From Methanohalophilus halophilus (GTDB lineage Archaea > Halobacteriota > Methanosarcinia > Methanosarcinales > Methanosarcinaceae), in assembly GCF_001889405.1 (NCBI RefSeq), contig NZ_CP017921.1, forward strand, positions 1,254,057 to 1,318,056: a DNA stretch of 64,000 nucleotides, in the 5' to 3' direction. The notes under the pieces were generated by a model. That model was not told the DNA's origin. It saw only the letters and a list, made by a program, of their open reading frames with translations, and made no database searches. This document shows, one piece after another, positions 46,115 to 54,851 of this stretch (the stretch's first letter is position 1; every line of letters begins with the position of its first letter). A program made the position numbers and the translations under genes.

Positions 46115-47449
46115 TTACCTGAAACATTTAACACAGGATATAATGGTGTCGCCGCTGTCGGTTAACGAAAGGGCACATTCCAAGCCTTCCTGCAGATTTT
46201 TCATGTGAATGATATTCTGTGAACTTAAGTTTTCCATGCGTTTGCCTATCAGGATCACATGGTCAAGGAACTGTTTGTATTCTGAAAGCAGGATCTGGAC
46301 GTTTTCCGGAGCAAAGCCTTCGCATACCTGGGCGGCATGTTCTCCGATAATCAACACATTCTTTGCAGATTTATTCAGTCCCATTTCAATGGCCGATCTT
46401 GCTGAATCAATACCCAATCCCGAACTGGAGTTATCAATTAGTCTCCTTTGTTGAAACTCCACCTGTCGCATTCTTCCTTCCAAACCACTAAATCCTTCAA
46501 AGGTTCTCTTTATGTCGTGCGGGTCTGCTCCTGCCTGCAGGCCGGCACATGCGCTGGCGGCAAAAGCAATTGCATATTCTTCAGGATTGTAACCTGGTTG
46601 GAGTTTGCATTCGATGGTTTTCCAATCATAAGTAATACTGATATTTTCTCCGGATATTCTGCTGATAAGATCGGCTTTTTGATTGCTGTTAGCAAATGTT
46701 ATGATCTCAGTCTTTGTGTTATTTTCTATGGGCCCGATGTCCTGATGATTCATTATCACAACAGGATGTTGCATAATCTGCAATTTGGCTTCACTTGCCC
46801 ATTTGCTGTCTGAAGCGATCCTGTAGTCAGGGGTGAGGGTTGTGAGTATACCCATTTCTCCCGTGCCAGTTGTGCCCAGCGATTCTTCCAGCACATATAC
46901 AGATGGCTCAATTTCCTGCTCTATGACAATATTAACAACTTCAAGTATGCTTGCGGGAGTTATACTGAGACCTTTATGGAGCATGATGTGTTGGTTTTCT
47001 GATAGGTATTCTATGCCCCGGGTAGTATGTAGTATGACTTTTTCTTTAAAGGAAAGTATCCTGGCCAGAAGGGTTGCAGTACTGGTCTTGGCTTTAACCC
47101 CGGTGATCTCGATTACTTTTGCTTGACTGAAGATGCCTTCCTCGCGCAGGATCTGGCCGGTGATGTAATGGTGAGAATAGATGGTATTTCCCTGCGATCT
47201 GGCTTTTGCAAGAACAGGATAGTTGGGATCCAGATGAACAGGTGTGATTATAATAGCGTTTTTGTCCGGCAGAGGTGGCTTACTAACCACCTCTACTCCA
47301 GCAGGCAGGTCAGAGAATTTCTCTTTTGGGAGTGTGCCGTAAACATCCACTGCGGTTACTCTGTATCCGTGGCCTGCAAGTTTATTGCTTATCAACAGGC
47401 CACCGTGATTCAGGTCAAGCACTATGAAATGTCTCTTCCCTGCTGTCAT
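46115..47449 (-). CDS. cfbE: Coenzyme F430 synthetase CfbE (Mur ligase-like)
   Basis: 444 residues with a Mur ligase-like layout: N-terminal VLDLNHGGLLISNKLAGHG, ATP loop EITGVKAKTSTATLLARIL, and C-terminal LIDNSSSGLGIDSARSAIE. The P-loop glycine/lysine pattern is modified (GVKAKTSTA), as in this family. It activates the propionate of seco-F430 and closes the carbocyclic ring to F430 with ATP. Lies 18 bases after cfbA and 15 before cfbD. Weak ribosome site; the ATG at 47449 gives the expected N-terminus. Confidence 0.9.
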   Translation of the reverse strand: MTAGKRHFIVLDLNHGGLLISNKLAGHGYRVTAVDVYGTLPKEKFSDLPAGVEVVSKPPLPDKNAIIITPVHLDPNYPVLAKARSQGNTIYSHHYITGQILREEGIFSQAKVIEITGVKAKTSTATLLARILSFKEKVILHTTRGIEYLSENQHIMLHKGLSITPASILEVVNIVIEQEIEPSVYVLEESLGTTGTGEMGILTTLTPDYRIASDSKWASEAKLQIMQHPVVIMNHQDIGPIENNTKTEIITFANSNQKADLISRISGENISITYDWKTIECKLQPGYNPEEYAIAFAASACAGLQAGADPHDIKRTFEGFSGLEGRMRQVEFQQRRLIDNSSSGLGIDSARSAIEMGLNKSAKNVLIIGEHAAQVCEGFAPENVQILLSEYKQFLDHVILIGKRMENLSSQNIIHMKNLQEGLECALSLTDSGDTIISCVKCFR

Positions 47450-47467
47450 GTGGTCTCAGAAATTATT

Positions 47468-47863
47468 TCAGATTACTTCCTTTGCCCTTTCAAAGACAAG
47501 ATCTGCAAGCATTTCGTGGTTACCGAGGGGTTTTCCGTAGACTACGGGAACTTCATTGCCATCGACCTCAAATTTTCCTTCATTTGTTTGGGGGTCGAGT
47601 TTGAGAATCTCAGGAATGTCTTCGGTGATATGTACGCCTGATGCCAGAAATACCGGTACTGCTGCAATCCTGGTGACGCCGGTTCCCTCGAATTCTTTCA
47701 TGGCTTCTTGCACGGAGGGGCCGCAGTTTTCCATGAAACCTGTACGGATTACATATTCAGGATGTTTTTCTGCGATGGTGTTGGCGATGTTTGTCACTAC
47801 TTCTTTGTTGTAAGGTAATCTGCTTCCATGTCCGATTGCTAGAATTCCTATTTTTTCACTCAT
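47468..47863 (-). CDS. cfbA: Sirohydrochlorin nickelochelatase CfbA (CbiX small type)
   Basis: 131 residues starting [20 protein letters not shown] at 47863, supported by AGAGGT upstream; a longer frame is not conserved. Two histidines expected of the small CbiX/CfbA chelatase are seen in GHGSR and [10 protein letters not shown]. The homodimer inserts Ni2+ into sirohydrochlorin as the first F430-specific step. First gene of cfbA-E-D-C-B. Cobalt insertion for B12 is the alternative, but the context selects nickel. Confidence 0.92.
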   Translation of the reverse strand: MSEKIGILAIGHGSRLPYNKEVVTNIANTIAEKHPEYVIRTGFMENCGPSVQEAMKEFEGTGVTRIAAVPVFLASGVHITEDIPEILKLDPQTNEGKFEVDGNEVPVVYGKPLGNHEMLADLVFERAKEVI

Positions 47864-48038
47864 GTGGAATACCTCTTTTTTGTCAGTGTAAGACACATAT
47901 AAAAACACCAGTCTTACTTTAGTAGGGTGTTTGTGTTACTCCCTATGAATGAGTGATTACATAAAAATAATTCGGATCGATTTTGCAGGGTGAACTTTTA
48001 TTAAAAATAAGGGTGGAGGGGATCAAAAAGGTTGGATT

Positions 48039-48665
48039 TCAGACAACGTCGTATTCGCCATCGTCTTCCTTGTAACTGTCAGTACCTACCATTGCGGCTT
48101 CTATGGAATCAATTCCGTCCATCCATTCGGCAACAATGCCATAGGGCATATCTTCCATTTCTTTGCCCGGAAGTTCCTTGCCATCCAGTACAAGGGCACC
48201 TATCCTTGCAACATATCCCAGGGCGGCCTCGAAATCTTCATCCTGTTCGGCTTCGACTGCACCTTTTATGAGGTCGGATATTTCTGATTCCTGATCAAAG
48301 TCCCCGTTCAGGTAGCATTCAAAGGAGACAAATGTTGCCAGTAAAGAATTCTGCAGCGATTCGATCATCATATCGGTGTCTTCGGATATGGAATCTACCT
48401 TTTTCAGAACGATTTCTTCGATGCTGGAGAGGATATCAAGGGTTTCTTCTACAGAATTTTCTCCACGCTGGTAGGTAGCTATGACCTTCAGGCATGCCAG
48501 GATTACATCATCCTGCATGTTCACAAAAATAGCACTATCCTTCTCGGGAGTATCCCCGGATTCTTCAAGCTTGAAATTACTTTCTCCAACTTTTTGAAGC
48601 CAGTTGTTCCATCGCTTTTCCGTATAAAATTCATGAAATATCTGTTTATCACTAGTTTCTGGCAT
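48039..48665 (-). CDS. DUF2150 family protein
   Basis: 208 residues, acidic and helical, from the ATG at 48665 (MPETSDKQIFHEFYTEKRWN) after GAGGGG. The FYTEKRWNNWL start and the tail GKEMEDMPYGIVAEWMDGID identify the methanogen-conserved DUF2150 family of unknown function. It is 41 bases downstream of the UPF0179 gene's start-side neighbour on the same strand, so the two may be cotranscribed; nothing reveals a reaction. Confidence 0.7.
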   Translation of the reverse strand: MPETSDKQIFHEFYTEKRWNNWLQKVGESNFKLEESGDTPEKDSAIFVNMQDDVILACLKVIATYQRGENSVEETLDILSSIEEIVLKKVDSISEDTDMMIESLQNSLLATFVSFECYLNGDFDQESEISDLIKGAVEAEQDEDFEAALGYVARIGALVLDGKELPGKEMEDMPYGIVAEWMDGIDSIEAAMVGTDSYKEDDGEYDVV

Positions 48666-48705
48666 TCTAGCCCCTCGCATTATAAATTATATCGGGATTT
48701 CCTTT

Positions 48706-49149
48706 TCAAAACTTAAGTTTGACTTTCTTATGTCCGCTGCATTTGTCACTTTCAATATTTCCCATGACTTCTGCAACTGTACATTTATCACCATTTTTTA
48801 TTCCTGCAGGGTGGAACAGGTCGTATAATTCCTGGTCATCTGTGTCACATTTTGGTTCCTTATAGCTGATAGTGGAACCCTGGACAGCATTGCGTGAATC
48901 AATGGCAGCAACAATCGGAGCTTTTGCCACATCAACTACGTATGCTCCTTGTTCATGAACAAAACATTCGTGCAGGGTATTTGTCCTTATTTTCCGGACT
49001 ACATACTTGCGTCCCTTTTCCAGATTCATGCATGTATTCCTGAGTTTGCATTTTTCGCATTCAGGAGCTTCCCCTTCAAATATGAACTCTTCCCCTTCCC
49101 GGGCAAGTTGAGTTCCGATGAGTGTAATCATGGTATCTTCTTCATCCAT
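48706..49149 (-). CDS. UPF0179 family protein
   Basis: 147 residues. Cysteines group as CEKCKLRNTC near 30-40 and in LHECFVHEQ, PKCDTDD, DKCTV and DKCSGHKK later, enough to bind zinc or an iron-sulfur cluster. The family is conserved in methanogens and other Euryarchaeota with no assigned role. AGGTGATGCTT before the ATG at 49149 supports this start over an ATG six codons later, although the family's core begins at ITLIGTQLA. Confidence 0.75.
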   Translation of the reverse strand: MDEEDTMITLIGTQLAREGEEFIFEGEAPECEKCKLRNTCMNLEKGRKYVVRKIRTNTLHECFVHEQGAYVVDVAKAPIVAAIDSRNAVQGSTISYKEPKCDTDDQELYDLFHPAGIKNGDKCTVAEVMGNIESDKCSGHKKVKLKF

Positions 49150-49174
49150 AAGCATCACCTGTAATGACCAATAA

Positions 49175-50236
49175 TCATGAAATTACTCCGGTGGTCCTTG
49201 CCACCACCTCGGCTGCGTCAGGTGTTATCCCGGTCCCGAGTATTGTGTACCTTTCCGGCCTAATTTTATGAGACTCAACAAGCGCTTGTAATATATATTT
49301 ATCTTCGATGCCCAATTCATGGGCGGTTGTGGGAGCACCAATTATCCTGAGTGCATCCCTTATTTCCTTCCAATCCCCGCCATGCAGGTACATCATCAGG
49401 ATCGTCCCGATACCACATTGTTCTCCATGCAGGGCAGGATTTGGAGCTATGCGGTTTAATGCATGGCTGAACATGTGCTCTGAGCCTGAAGCGGGCCGGG
49501 ATGAACCGGCGATACTCATGGCAACCCCACTTGAAACAAGGGCTTTGACAACGATGCGGACCGAACTTTCAAGGTCAGGCTTAATGGAGTCTGCAGATTC
49601 TATGAGAATGTTTGCAGTCATACTGGCTAAAGCTGCCGCATACTCACTGAATGCAACATTCTGTAATCTGTGTGCCAGTTGCCAGTCAAGTACTGCCGTA
49701 CAATTTGAGATAATGTCCCCGCAGCCTGCTGCAAGTAACCTGAATGGTGCTTTTGCGATGACTTCGGTGTCGGCGATTACTGCCATGGGTGCACTTGCCT
49801 GAATGGAGGTTGTTTCTCCGTTATGTGTTATGGAAGCCCTGGACGAGACGATGCCATCATGGGAAGCTGCTGTGGGTATGCTCAGGAAAGGTACATTGTG
49901 TCTGGTAGCAGCCAGTTTGGCTACATCTATGGATTTGCCACTGCCCACTCCCAGCAGGAAATCTGTATCCATCTCTCTGGCAATTTCCATGACATTTTCC
50001 ACTTCTTCCATGGAAGCACTGCCTGATACATGGATCTGGACATTTATGCCGGTCTCTTCAAGTTCTTCTGCGACCTTAATGCCTGCGATATCCCGGGTTT
50101 TCTGGCCCGTTACGATAAGCGCATTGCGGCCGAGTTGAAGATCGCTGCATACATCGGATACCTTCCCTAACATGTCGCTGCCAACCAGAACGTCCCGGGG
50201 CAGTTGCATCCACTTGTTGCTCTTGAGTTCGTTCAA
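49175..50236 (-). CDS. egsA: sn-Glycerol-1-phosphate dehydrogenase
   Basis: 353 residues. NAD(P) motif [16 protein letters not shown], phosphate and metal region [16 protein letters not shown], and zinc ligands in [14 protein letters not shown] and [11 protein letters not shown]. It reduces dihydroxyacetone phosphate to sn-glycerol-1-phosphate, the backbone of archaeal lipids, thereby setting their stereochemistry. Start is probably the TTG at 50236 ([18 protein letters not shown]); the ATG nine codons later is possible. Iron-type glycerol dehydrogenase is excluded by the archaeal motif set. Confidence 0.93.
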   Translation of the reverse strand: MNELKSNKWMQLPRDVLVGSDMLGKVSDVCSDLQLGRNALIVTGQKTRDIAGIKVAEELEETGINVQIHVSGSASMEEVENVMEIAREMDTDFLLGVGSGKSIDVAKLAATRHNVPFLSIPTAASHDGIVSSRASITHNGETTSIQASAPMAVIADTEVIAKAPFRLLAAGCGDIISNCTAVLDWQLAHRLQNVAFSEYAAALASMTANILIESADSIKPDLESSVRIVVKALVSSGVAMSIAGSSRPASGSEHMFSHALNRIAPNPALHGEQCGIGTILMMYLHGGDWKEIRDALRIIGAPTTAHELGIEDKYILQALVESHKIRPERYTILGTGITPDAAEVVARTTGVIS

Positions 50237-50360
50237 TTGAATTACCCTGCTCTTATTTGTGAAAACACTTATATTATATCTATCTCTTCTATAATTGTGT
50301 TTTCCGCCGTACTCTTCTGTATTTTAGCCCCAACGGGAATTTTCGGATTGTGATTTATAG

Positions 50361-51212
50361 ATGAATACGTTTACTGATAAGATTTTGCAATTTGTAAATA
50401 AGTATTATATTGAACCCATTATTTATGATAGTGGTTACAACCCGGTTAATACACTAACATGGGCGCTGATTCTTGGTGCATGTGTTTTTGGTGTTATAAA
50501 GTTGCTTGACCGGATGAAAGTTGAAGTGGATGAACGCTTCATTTTTTCCATAATTCCCTTTATCCTGGCAGGTTCGTCCCTCAGGGTGCTTGAGGATGCC
50601 AATGTATTCAGTGCTCCCCTGAAATATCTCTTTATTACCCCCAACATCTACTTCGTGGTTTTTGTTGTGACCCTTGCCTGTCTGGTAGTATCCAAAAAAC
50701 TCTATGATCTGGATGTTGTAGGCGACTGGAAAAAGACATTTGCTGCTGCAGGAGGATTGTGGTTTTTATCCAACCTGTACGCCCTGCTTTATTTTGAGGA
50801 TATTGTAAGACCCGATGCACTTATCCTGATTCTGGTGATAGGGACATTGGTTGCCTTTTCTATCTACGGCCTGGCACGCTGGCAGGGAATCGGCCTGATC
50901 ACAGACAGGCTCAATTTCACCATTCTCTGGGCTCATTTAATGGATGCATCTTCCACATTTATCGGTATTGATATGCTGGGATATTACGAAAAACATGTTG
51001 TGCCTGCCTACCTGATCGATCTGACAGGAACGGCACTTGTGATGTATCCCCTCAAACTTGCGATCTTCATCCCGGTGATATATGTGCTGGATTCCCAGTT
51101 TAACGATAGCGAGGAATCAATATCTTTAAGAACTTTCGTAAAGATGGTTATTATTGTACTGGGATTGTCTCCTGCTACGAGAAACACACTGAGGATGGCA
51201 CTGGGTATCTGA
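50361..51212 (+). CDS. DUF63 family membrane protein
   Basis: 283 residues with about seven or eight membrane helices. MNTFTDKILQFVNKYYIEPI, then YNPVNTLTWALILGACVFGV, FILAGSSLRVLEDANVF, HLMDASSTFIGIDMLGYYEKH and GLSPATRNTLRMALG are typical of DUF63, an archaeal family related by some profiles to rhomboid-like or diguanylate-free membrane enzymes but of unknown activity. One base separates it from the next gene, indicating an operon. Confidence 0.75.
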   Translation: MNTFTDKILQFVNKYYIEPIIYDSGYNPVNTLTWALILGACVFGVIKLLDRMKVEVDERFIFSIIPFILAGSSLRVLEDANVFSAPLKYLFITPNIYFVVFVVTLACLVVSKKLYDLDVVGDWKKTFAAAGGLWFLSNLYALLYFEDIVRPDALILILVIGTLVAFSIYGLARWQGIGLITDRLNFTILWAHLMDASSTFIGIDMLGYYEKHVVPAYLIDLTGTALVMYPLKLAIFIPVIYVLDSQFNDSEESISLRTFVKMVIIVLGLSPATRNTLRMALGI

Positions 51213-51213
51213 A

Positions 51214-51828
51214 ATGAAACGCAATAATATCTTTCCCGGCTCTCTGGTTGCTGAAGACCTGCAGAGGTACTTTATTTCACTGAAAAGCCTTTTTGTCCTG
51301 TCCATTGCGGTATTTTTCATCTCGGCAGTGGCGGGTTATATTTATACTTCCATGAATCCTGCCTCAGCTGACATGTCCCTGCAGGAGTTGCAGAGCCTGG
51401 TTGATATCATCAAGGAACTTTCTCCCCTGCAGATAATGCTCTTTATTTTCCTGAACAATGCCCTGAAAAGCCTGGCGGCTATACTGCTGGGCGTGAGTCT
51501 AGGTATCATTCCCCTTTTGTTCCTGGCTTATAACGGTTATGTGCTGGGTGCAGTGGCCTATATAACCGGTGCCCAGGAGGGCCTGTCATTTGTATTGCTG
51601 GCGATAATTCCCCATGGTTTGATCGAGCTGCCGATGATATTTATCTCGGTTGCTATCGGAGTACGTATAGGATTGACCACTCTTGCAAGGCTGCGGGGCC
51701 AGACAGTATCGGTAAAACAGGAAATAACAGCAGGCGTGGCCGTTTTCCTGCGCTTTGTCGCCCCTCTCTTGCTGGTGGCATCAGTGATCGAGACATTCGT
51801 TACACCCATGATCATTGCCCTTGTCTGA
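51214..51828 (+). CDS. SpoIIM-like (DUF95) membrane protein
   Basis: 204 residues, five to six membrane helices. IMLFIFLNNALKSLAAILLG, then FLAYNGYVLGAVAY and IPHGLIELPMIFISVAIGVR are the signatures of the stage II sporulation M family, widely found in archaea that do not sporulate. Function unknown; in bacteria SpoIIM localises a peptidoglycan hydrolase, which has no meaning here. Cotranscribed with the DUF63 gene. Confidence 0.8.
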   Translation: MKRNNIFPGSLVAEDLQRYFISLKSLFVLSIAVFFISAVAGYIYTSMNPASADMSLQELQSLVDIIKELSPLQIMLFIFLNNALKSLAAILLGVSLGIIPLLFLAYNGYVLGAVAYITGAQEGLSFVLLAIIPHGLIELPMIFISVAIGVRIGLTTLARLRGQTVSVKQEITAGVAVFLRFVAPLLLVASVIETFVTPMIIALV

Positions 51829-51895
51829 GGGCTTACAACAAATCTTTTATTGCAGATTCCTATTATGTTCCAGAAAGATTCACGAGGATTATCCC

Positions 51896-53053
51896 ATGAT
51901 TGACAGGAAAGAGATCATCGATATAGTTAATGATTATAACACGGACAATATTCGGATAGGTACAGTAGCTTCCCACTCGGCTCTTGATGTTTTTGACGGG
52001 GCTGTCGAGGAAGGTTTCCACACTCATGCCATATGCAAGAAGGGACGTGAAAAGACCTATTCGGATTATTTCCGCGCCCAAAGGGACCTGAATGACAATG
52101 TTGTACGTGGCGTGGTCGATGATTATGTGAATTATGATAATTTCGATGAGGTCCTGCTTGAAAAAAACCAGAAAAGCCTTGTGGACAATGACGTGCTTTT
52201 CATTCCCAACCGCTCCTTTACTTCCTACTGTGGGATTGATGAGATAGAGAATGATTTTGCAGTTCCGCTTGTGGGTAGCAGGAACATGTTGCGCAGTGAG
52301 GAAAGAGGACTGGAGAAGGATTATTACTGGCTTCTGGAAAAAGCGGGAATGCCCTTCCCGGAGAAGATCAGTGATCCACAGGATATCGATGAACTCTGTA
52401 TTGTCAAACTGGCCCATGCTGTGAAGAAACTGGAGCGGGGATTCTTTACGGCTTCAAGTTATGAGGAATACCTTGAGAAATCCGAGTCCCTGATCAAGCA
52501 GGGAGTTATCACCCGAGATGCACTTGCTGAGGCACGTATTGAGCGCTATGTTATCGGGCCGGTGTTCAATTTTGACCTGTTCTATTCCCCTCTTGAAGAG
52601 GATATGAACCCGATAGAACTGCTGGGAATCGACTGGAGGTTCGAGACGAGCCTGGACGGTCATGTGAGGCTGCCCGCACCACAGCAGATGGCCCTGGCAG
52701 AGCACCAGTTGACACCTGAGTATACCGTTTGTGGACACAATACCGCAACCCTGAGGGAATCCCTGCTGGAGAAGGTTTTCGAACTGGCAGAGATGTATGT
52801 GGATGCTTCCAGGGAATACTATGACCCCGGTGTTATCGGGCCATTCTGCCTGCAAACCTGCGTGGACAAGGACCTGAATTTCTACATCTACGATGTGGCA
52901 CCCCGGGTTGGCGGTGGTACCAATGTGCATATGTCTGTGGGCCACCCCTATGCCAATACCCTGTGGAGAAAACCCATGAGCACGGGACGCAGGGTGGCTT
53001 ACGAGGTCAGAAGGGCCATCGAGACCGAACAGCTGGATAAGATAGTAACCTGA
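51896..53053 (+). CDS. purP: FAICAR synthetase PurP
   Basis: 385 residues of the ATP-grasp family from the ATG at 51896, after GAGGAT; earlier starts overlap spoIIM. RIGTVASHSALDVFDGAVEE opens the preATP-grasp domain, VPLVGSRNMLRSEE and FFTASSYEEY follow, and DVAPRVGGGTNVHMSVGHPY ends the ligand-binding part. It converts AICAR and formate with ATP to FAICAR, the archaeal replacement for the folate-dependent transformylase of PurH. Confidence 0.93.
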   Translation: MIDRKEIIDIVNDYNTDNIRIGTVASHSALDVFDGAVEEGFHTHAICKKGREKTYSDYFRAQRDLNDNVVRGVVDDYVNYDNFDEVLLEKNQKSLVDNDVLFIPNRSFTSYCGIDEIENDFAVPLVGSRNMLRSEERGLEKDYYWLLEKAGMPFPEKISDPQDIDELCIVKLAHAVKKLERGFFTASSYEEYLEKSESLIKQGVITRDALAEARIERYVIGPVFNFDLFYSPLEEDMNPIELLGIDWRFETSLDGHVRLPAPQQMALAEHQLTPEYTVCGHNTATLRESLLEKVFELAEMYVDASREYYDPGVIGPFCLQTCVDKDLNFYIYDVAPRVGGGTNVHMSVGHPYANTLWRKPMSTGRRVAYEVRRAIETEQLDKIVT

Positions 53054-53229
53054 TTAGTATTTTTTAGCAAGGTAATGCGGCTAAGTTGCCGCAATTTCTT
53101 TTTATTTATACTTTTGTGCTCTTCTTTCTACCCAGAGTTAACAAGATTCTTATACCATAATTCCATTATAATAATTATGAGGAAAGACCTGAATCTATAC
53201 TCACAATTTATATATCGGGAGTGTTATAA

Positions 53230-53430
53230 ATGAAAATCGTACATGCTCAAACTGTACTGACGGACGAGCAACTCGAGGCACTGAAGAAGAAAAGTAATGA
53301 ATCTTCCACCAAAGATGCGCTCAGTATTGCAGTTCAACATTACCTTGAGTGTGAGTACACCGACATGGATGATGAAATGTGGACTCGCAAGCTCGAAAAG
53401 GTCGTACAGAAAAAGAACCAGAAATACTGA
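53230..53430 (+). CDS. DUF5371-like small protein
   Basis: 66 residues: MKIVHAQTVLTDEQLEALKK, then a helix-rich segment (SSTKDALSIAVQHYLECEY) that recalls ribbon-helix-helix regulators, and a basic end. It is separated by 14 bases from a pilin gene on the same strand and shares its promoter (TTTATATAT at about 53206). The family is known from methanogens with no clear role; a DNA-binding regulator of the pilin is a possible but unproved reading. Confidence 0.6.
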   Translation: MKIVHAQTVLTDEQLEALKKKSNESSTKDALSIAVQHYLECEYTDMDDEMWTRKLEKVVQKKNQKY

Positions 53431-53444
53431 AAAGGAGAGTTATA

Positions 53445-53930
53445 ATGAGGATTCCTGAAATGTTTAAAAAAGACGATGCAGTATCCCCGGTCATCGGTGT
53501 CATTCTGATGGTCGCCATTACTGTCATCCTAGCAGCGGTTATAGCAGCGTTCGTATTCGGACTTGGCAGTCCTGAGACAGCACCACAGGCAAGTGTAAAG
53601 GGTAGTTCTGTAGACATGAATGACCAGAATGCCATCAAAATTGAGCACCAAGGTGGTGAAGTAATCACTTTGACTGATGCAAATACCAAAGTTACCTTGA
53701 ATGGTGGCACTGTCAATCTTTCAAAGTTAACTACCACTGACCTTGAAGCATTTGAAGCAGGTGAAACACTTTACATCTACAATGAAACTGATAGTATCCT
53801 TTACCTTGGAACTTCCACAGATGCAGCTACTGCAAATTCATCTGCTGTCAGCACTGGAGAAACCGGTGAAGTTAAGTTTATTGATGTCGGTAGCCAGCAA
53901 CTCATTGGCGACTTCGATGTAAGGTTCTAA
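53445..53930 (+). CDS. Archaeal type IV pilin
   Basis: 161 residues from the ATG at 53445, preceded by AAAGGAGAGT. MRIPEMFKKDDAVSPVIGVI gives the positively charged leader, DAVSPVIG junction and hydrophobic helix of archaeal Pilin_N (DUF1628) proteins, followed by a short beta-rich domain ending LIGDFDVRF. Cleavage by a prepilin peptidase would occur just before AVSP or nearby. Likely a major adhesion pilin or single-subunit surface protein; distinct from the five-gene set at 17-20 kb. Confidence 0.85.
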   Translation: MRIPEMFKKDDAVSPVIGVILMVAITVILAAVIAAFVFGLGSPETAPQASVKGSSVDMNDQNAIKIEHQGGEVITLTDANTKVTLNGGTVNLSKLTTTDLEAFEAGETLYIYNETDSILYLGTSTDAATANSSAVSTGETGEVKFIDVGSQQLIGDFDVRF

Positions 53931-53950
53931 ACCCTAACCTAACACCTACC

Positions 53951-53985
53951 GCCGCATCACATGCGGCACCATTTTCTCTTTTTTC
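53951..53985 (+). terminator. Terminator after the pilin gene
   Basis: GCCGCAT-CAC-ATGCGGC forms a perfect seven-base-pair stem with a three-base loop, followed by ATTTTCTCTTTTTT. Part of it (CACATGCGGCACCA) recurs after the transporter gene at 58351. Confidence 0.75.
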
Positions 53986-54137
53986 CCGAAAACCCTGTTT
54001 TGCGTATGCCATGAATCCAATGGGAGTCATGTTGTCATGTAACTTCGATTTGTCCGGTCATTGATCGCCTCGCTAATTCATATCAAAAAGATAAACAAAA
54101 AGTACATTACAAATTATTGAGTTTAAACCATTGAATC

Positions 54138-54782
54138 ATGGCAGGGATACAAAATATTGATAAAGATCTAAAAGGTGATCTGGTACGCAAATCCATACAT
54201 ATACTGTCCGGTTTGCTTTACATACCGCTTATTTATATTTCAGGGCCTTTTGCGTTTGAAGTTCTGGTTTTACTTGCATTGATTTATGCTTGTGTGATCG
54301 TGTCCCTTCTAGTCCTCCACAGAATGCATTACCGGCCGGTTCGTGAAATGATTAAATGCTGGGGGCGGCGAAATGAAAATTACATCCCTCTAAAACCAAC
54401 ACTTTTGTTGCACACCGGTATTGGCATATCGTTATTGCTTTTTCCCGCCCACATCGTTTATGCTTCAATAGCTATAACTGCTATGGGGGACGGGATTGCA
54501 ACAATTTCGGGCAAAAAGATCGGTAAACATAAATTACCCTATTCCAAAAGTAAATCTGTCGAAGGAACAATTGCAGGATTCGCAGCCGCCTTTTTAGGAG
54601 CAGCCCTTTTTGTCCCTTCCCTGCAGGCAATTGTAGCAAGTGCAGGAAGTATGTTGCTGGAAAGTTTAATAGGGAGGGATATAAAAACGAATTCCCCGAT
54701 AAAAAAGGCATTCAACCTGCTAAAAAATGACAATTTGTTGTTGCCTGTCTTTTCAGGCTTCCTGATGATGCTAACAGGTTGA
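54138..54782 (+). CDS. Dolichol/polyprenol kinase-like CTP-dependent membrane protein
   Basis: 214 residues with about six membrane helices. LVRKSIHILSGLLYIP, MGDGIATISGKKIGKHKLPY and SKSVEGTIAGFAAA match the SEC59/DGK1/VTE5 group of CTP-dependent lipid kinases. It would phosphorylate a polyprenol or similar lipid alcohol for glycan or isoprenoid salvage. Phosphatidate cytidylyltransferase is the nearest alternative by motif. Faces the MtmB-like gene tail to tail, 69 bases apart. Confidence 0.75.
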   Translation: MAGIQNIDKDLKGDLVRKSIHILSGLLYIPLIYISGPFAFEVLVLLALIYACVIVSLLVLHRMHYRPVREMIKCWGRRNENYIPLKPTLLLHTGIGISLLLFPAHIVYASIAITAMGDGIATISGKKIGKHKLPYSKSKSVEGTIAGFAAAFLGAALFVPSLQAIVASAGSMLLESLIGRDIKTNSPIKKAFNLLKNDNLLLPVFSGFLMMLTG

Positions 54783-54851
54783 ATGGTATTTATTTCAAAT
54801 TGACATCAATGGCCAAAAAAAGAATTGATGAATTATATTCATCTGTCTTTT

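Noticed and set aside
46115-47449. MurF-type peptidoglycan or pseudomurein ligase
   Set aside because: Altered P-loop and location between cfbA and cfbD identify CfbE.
49175-50236. Glycerol dehydrogenase
   Set aside because: Motifs and archaeal context match sn-glycerol-1-phosphate dehydrogenase.
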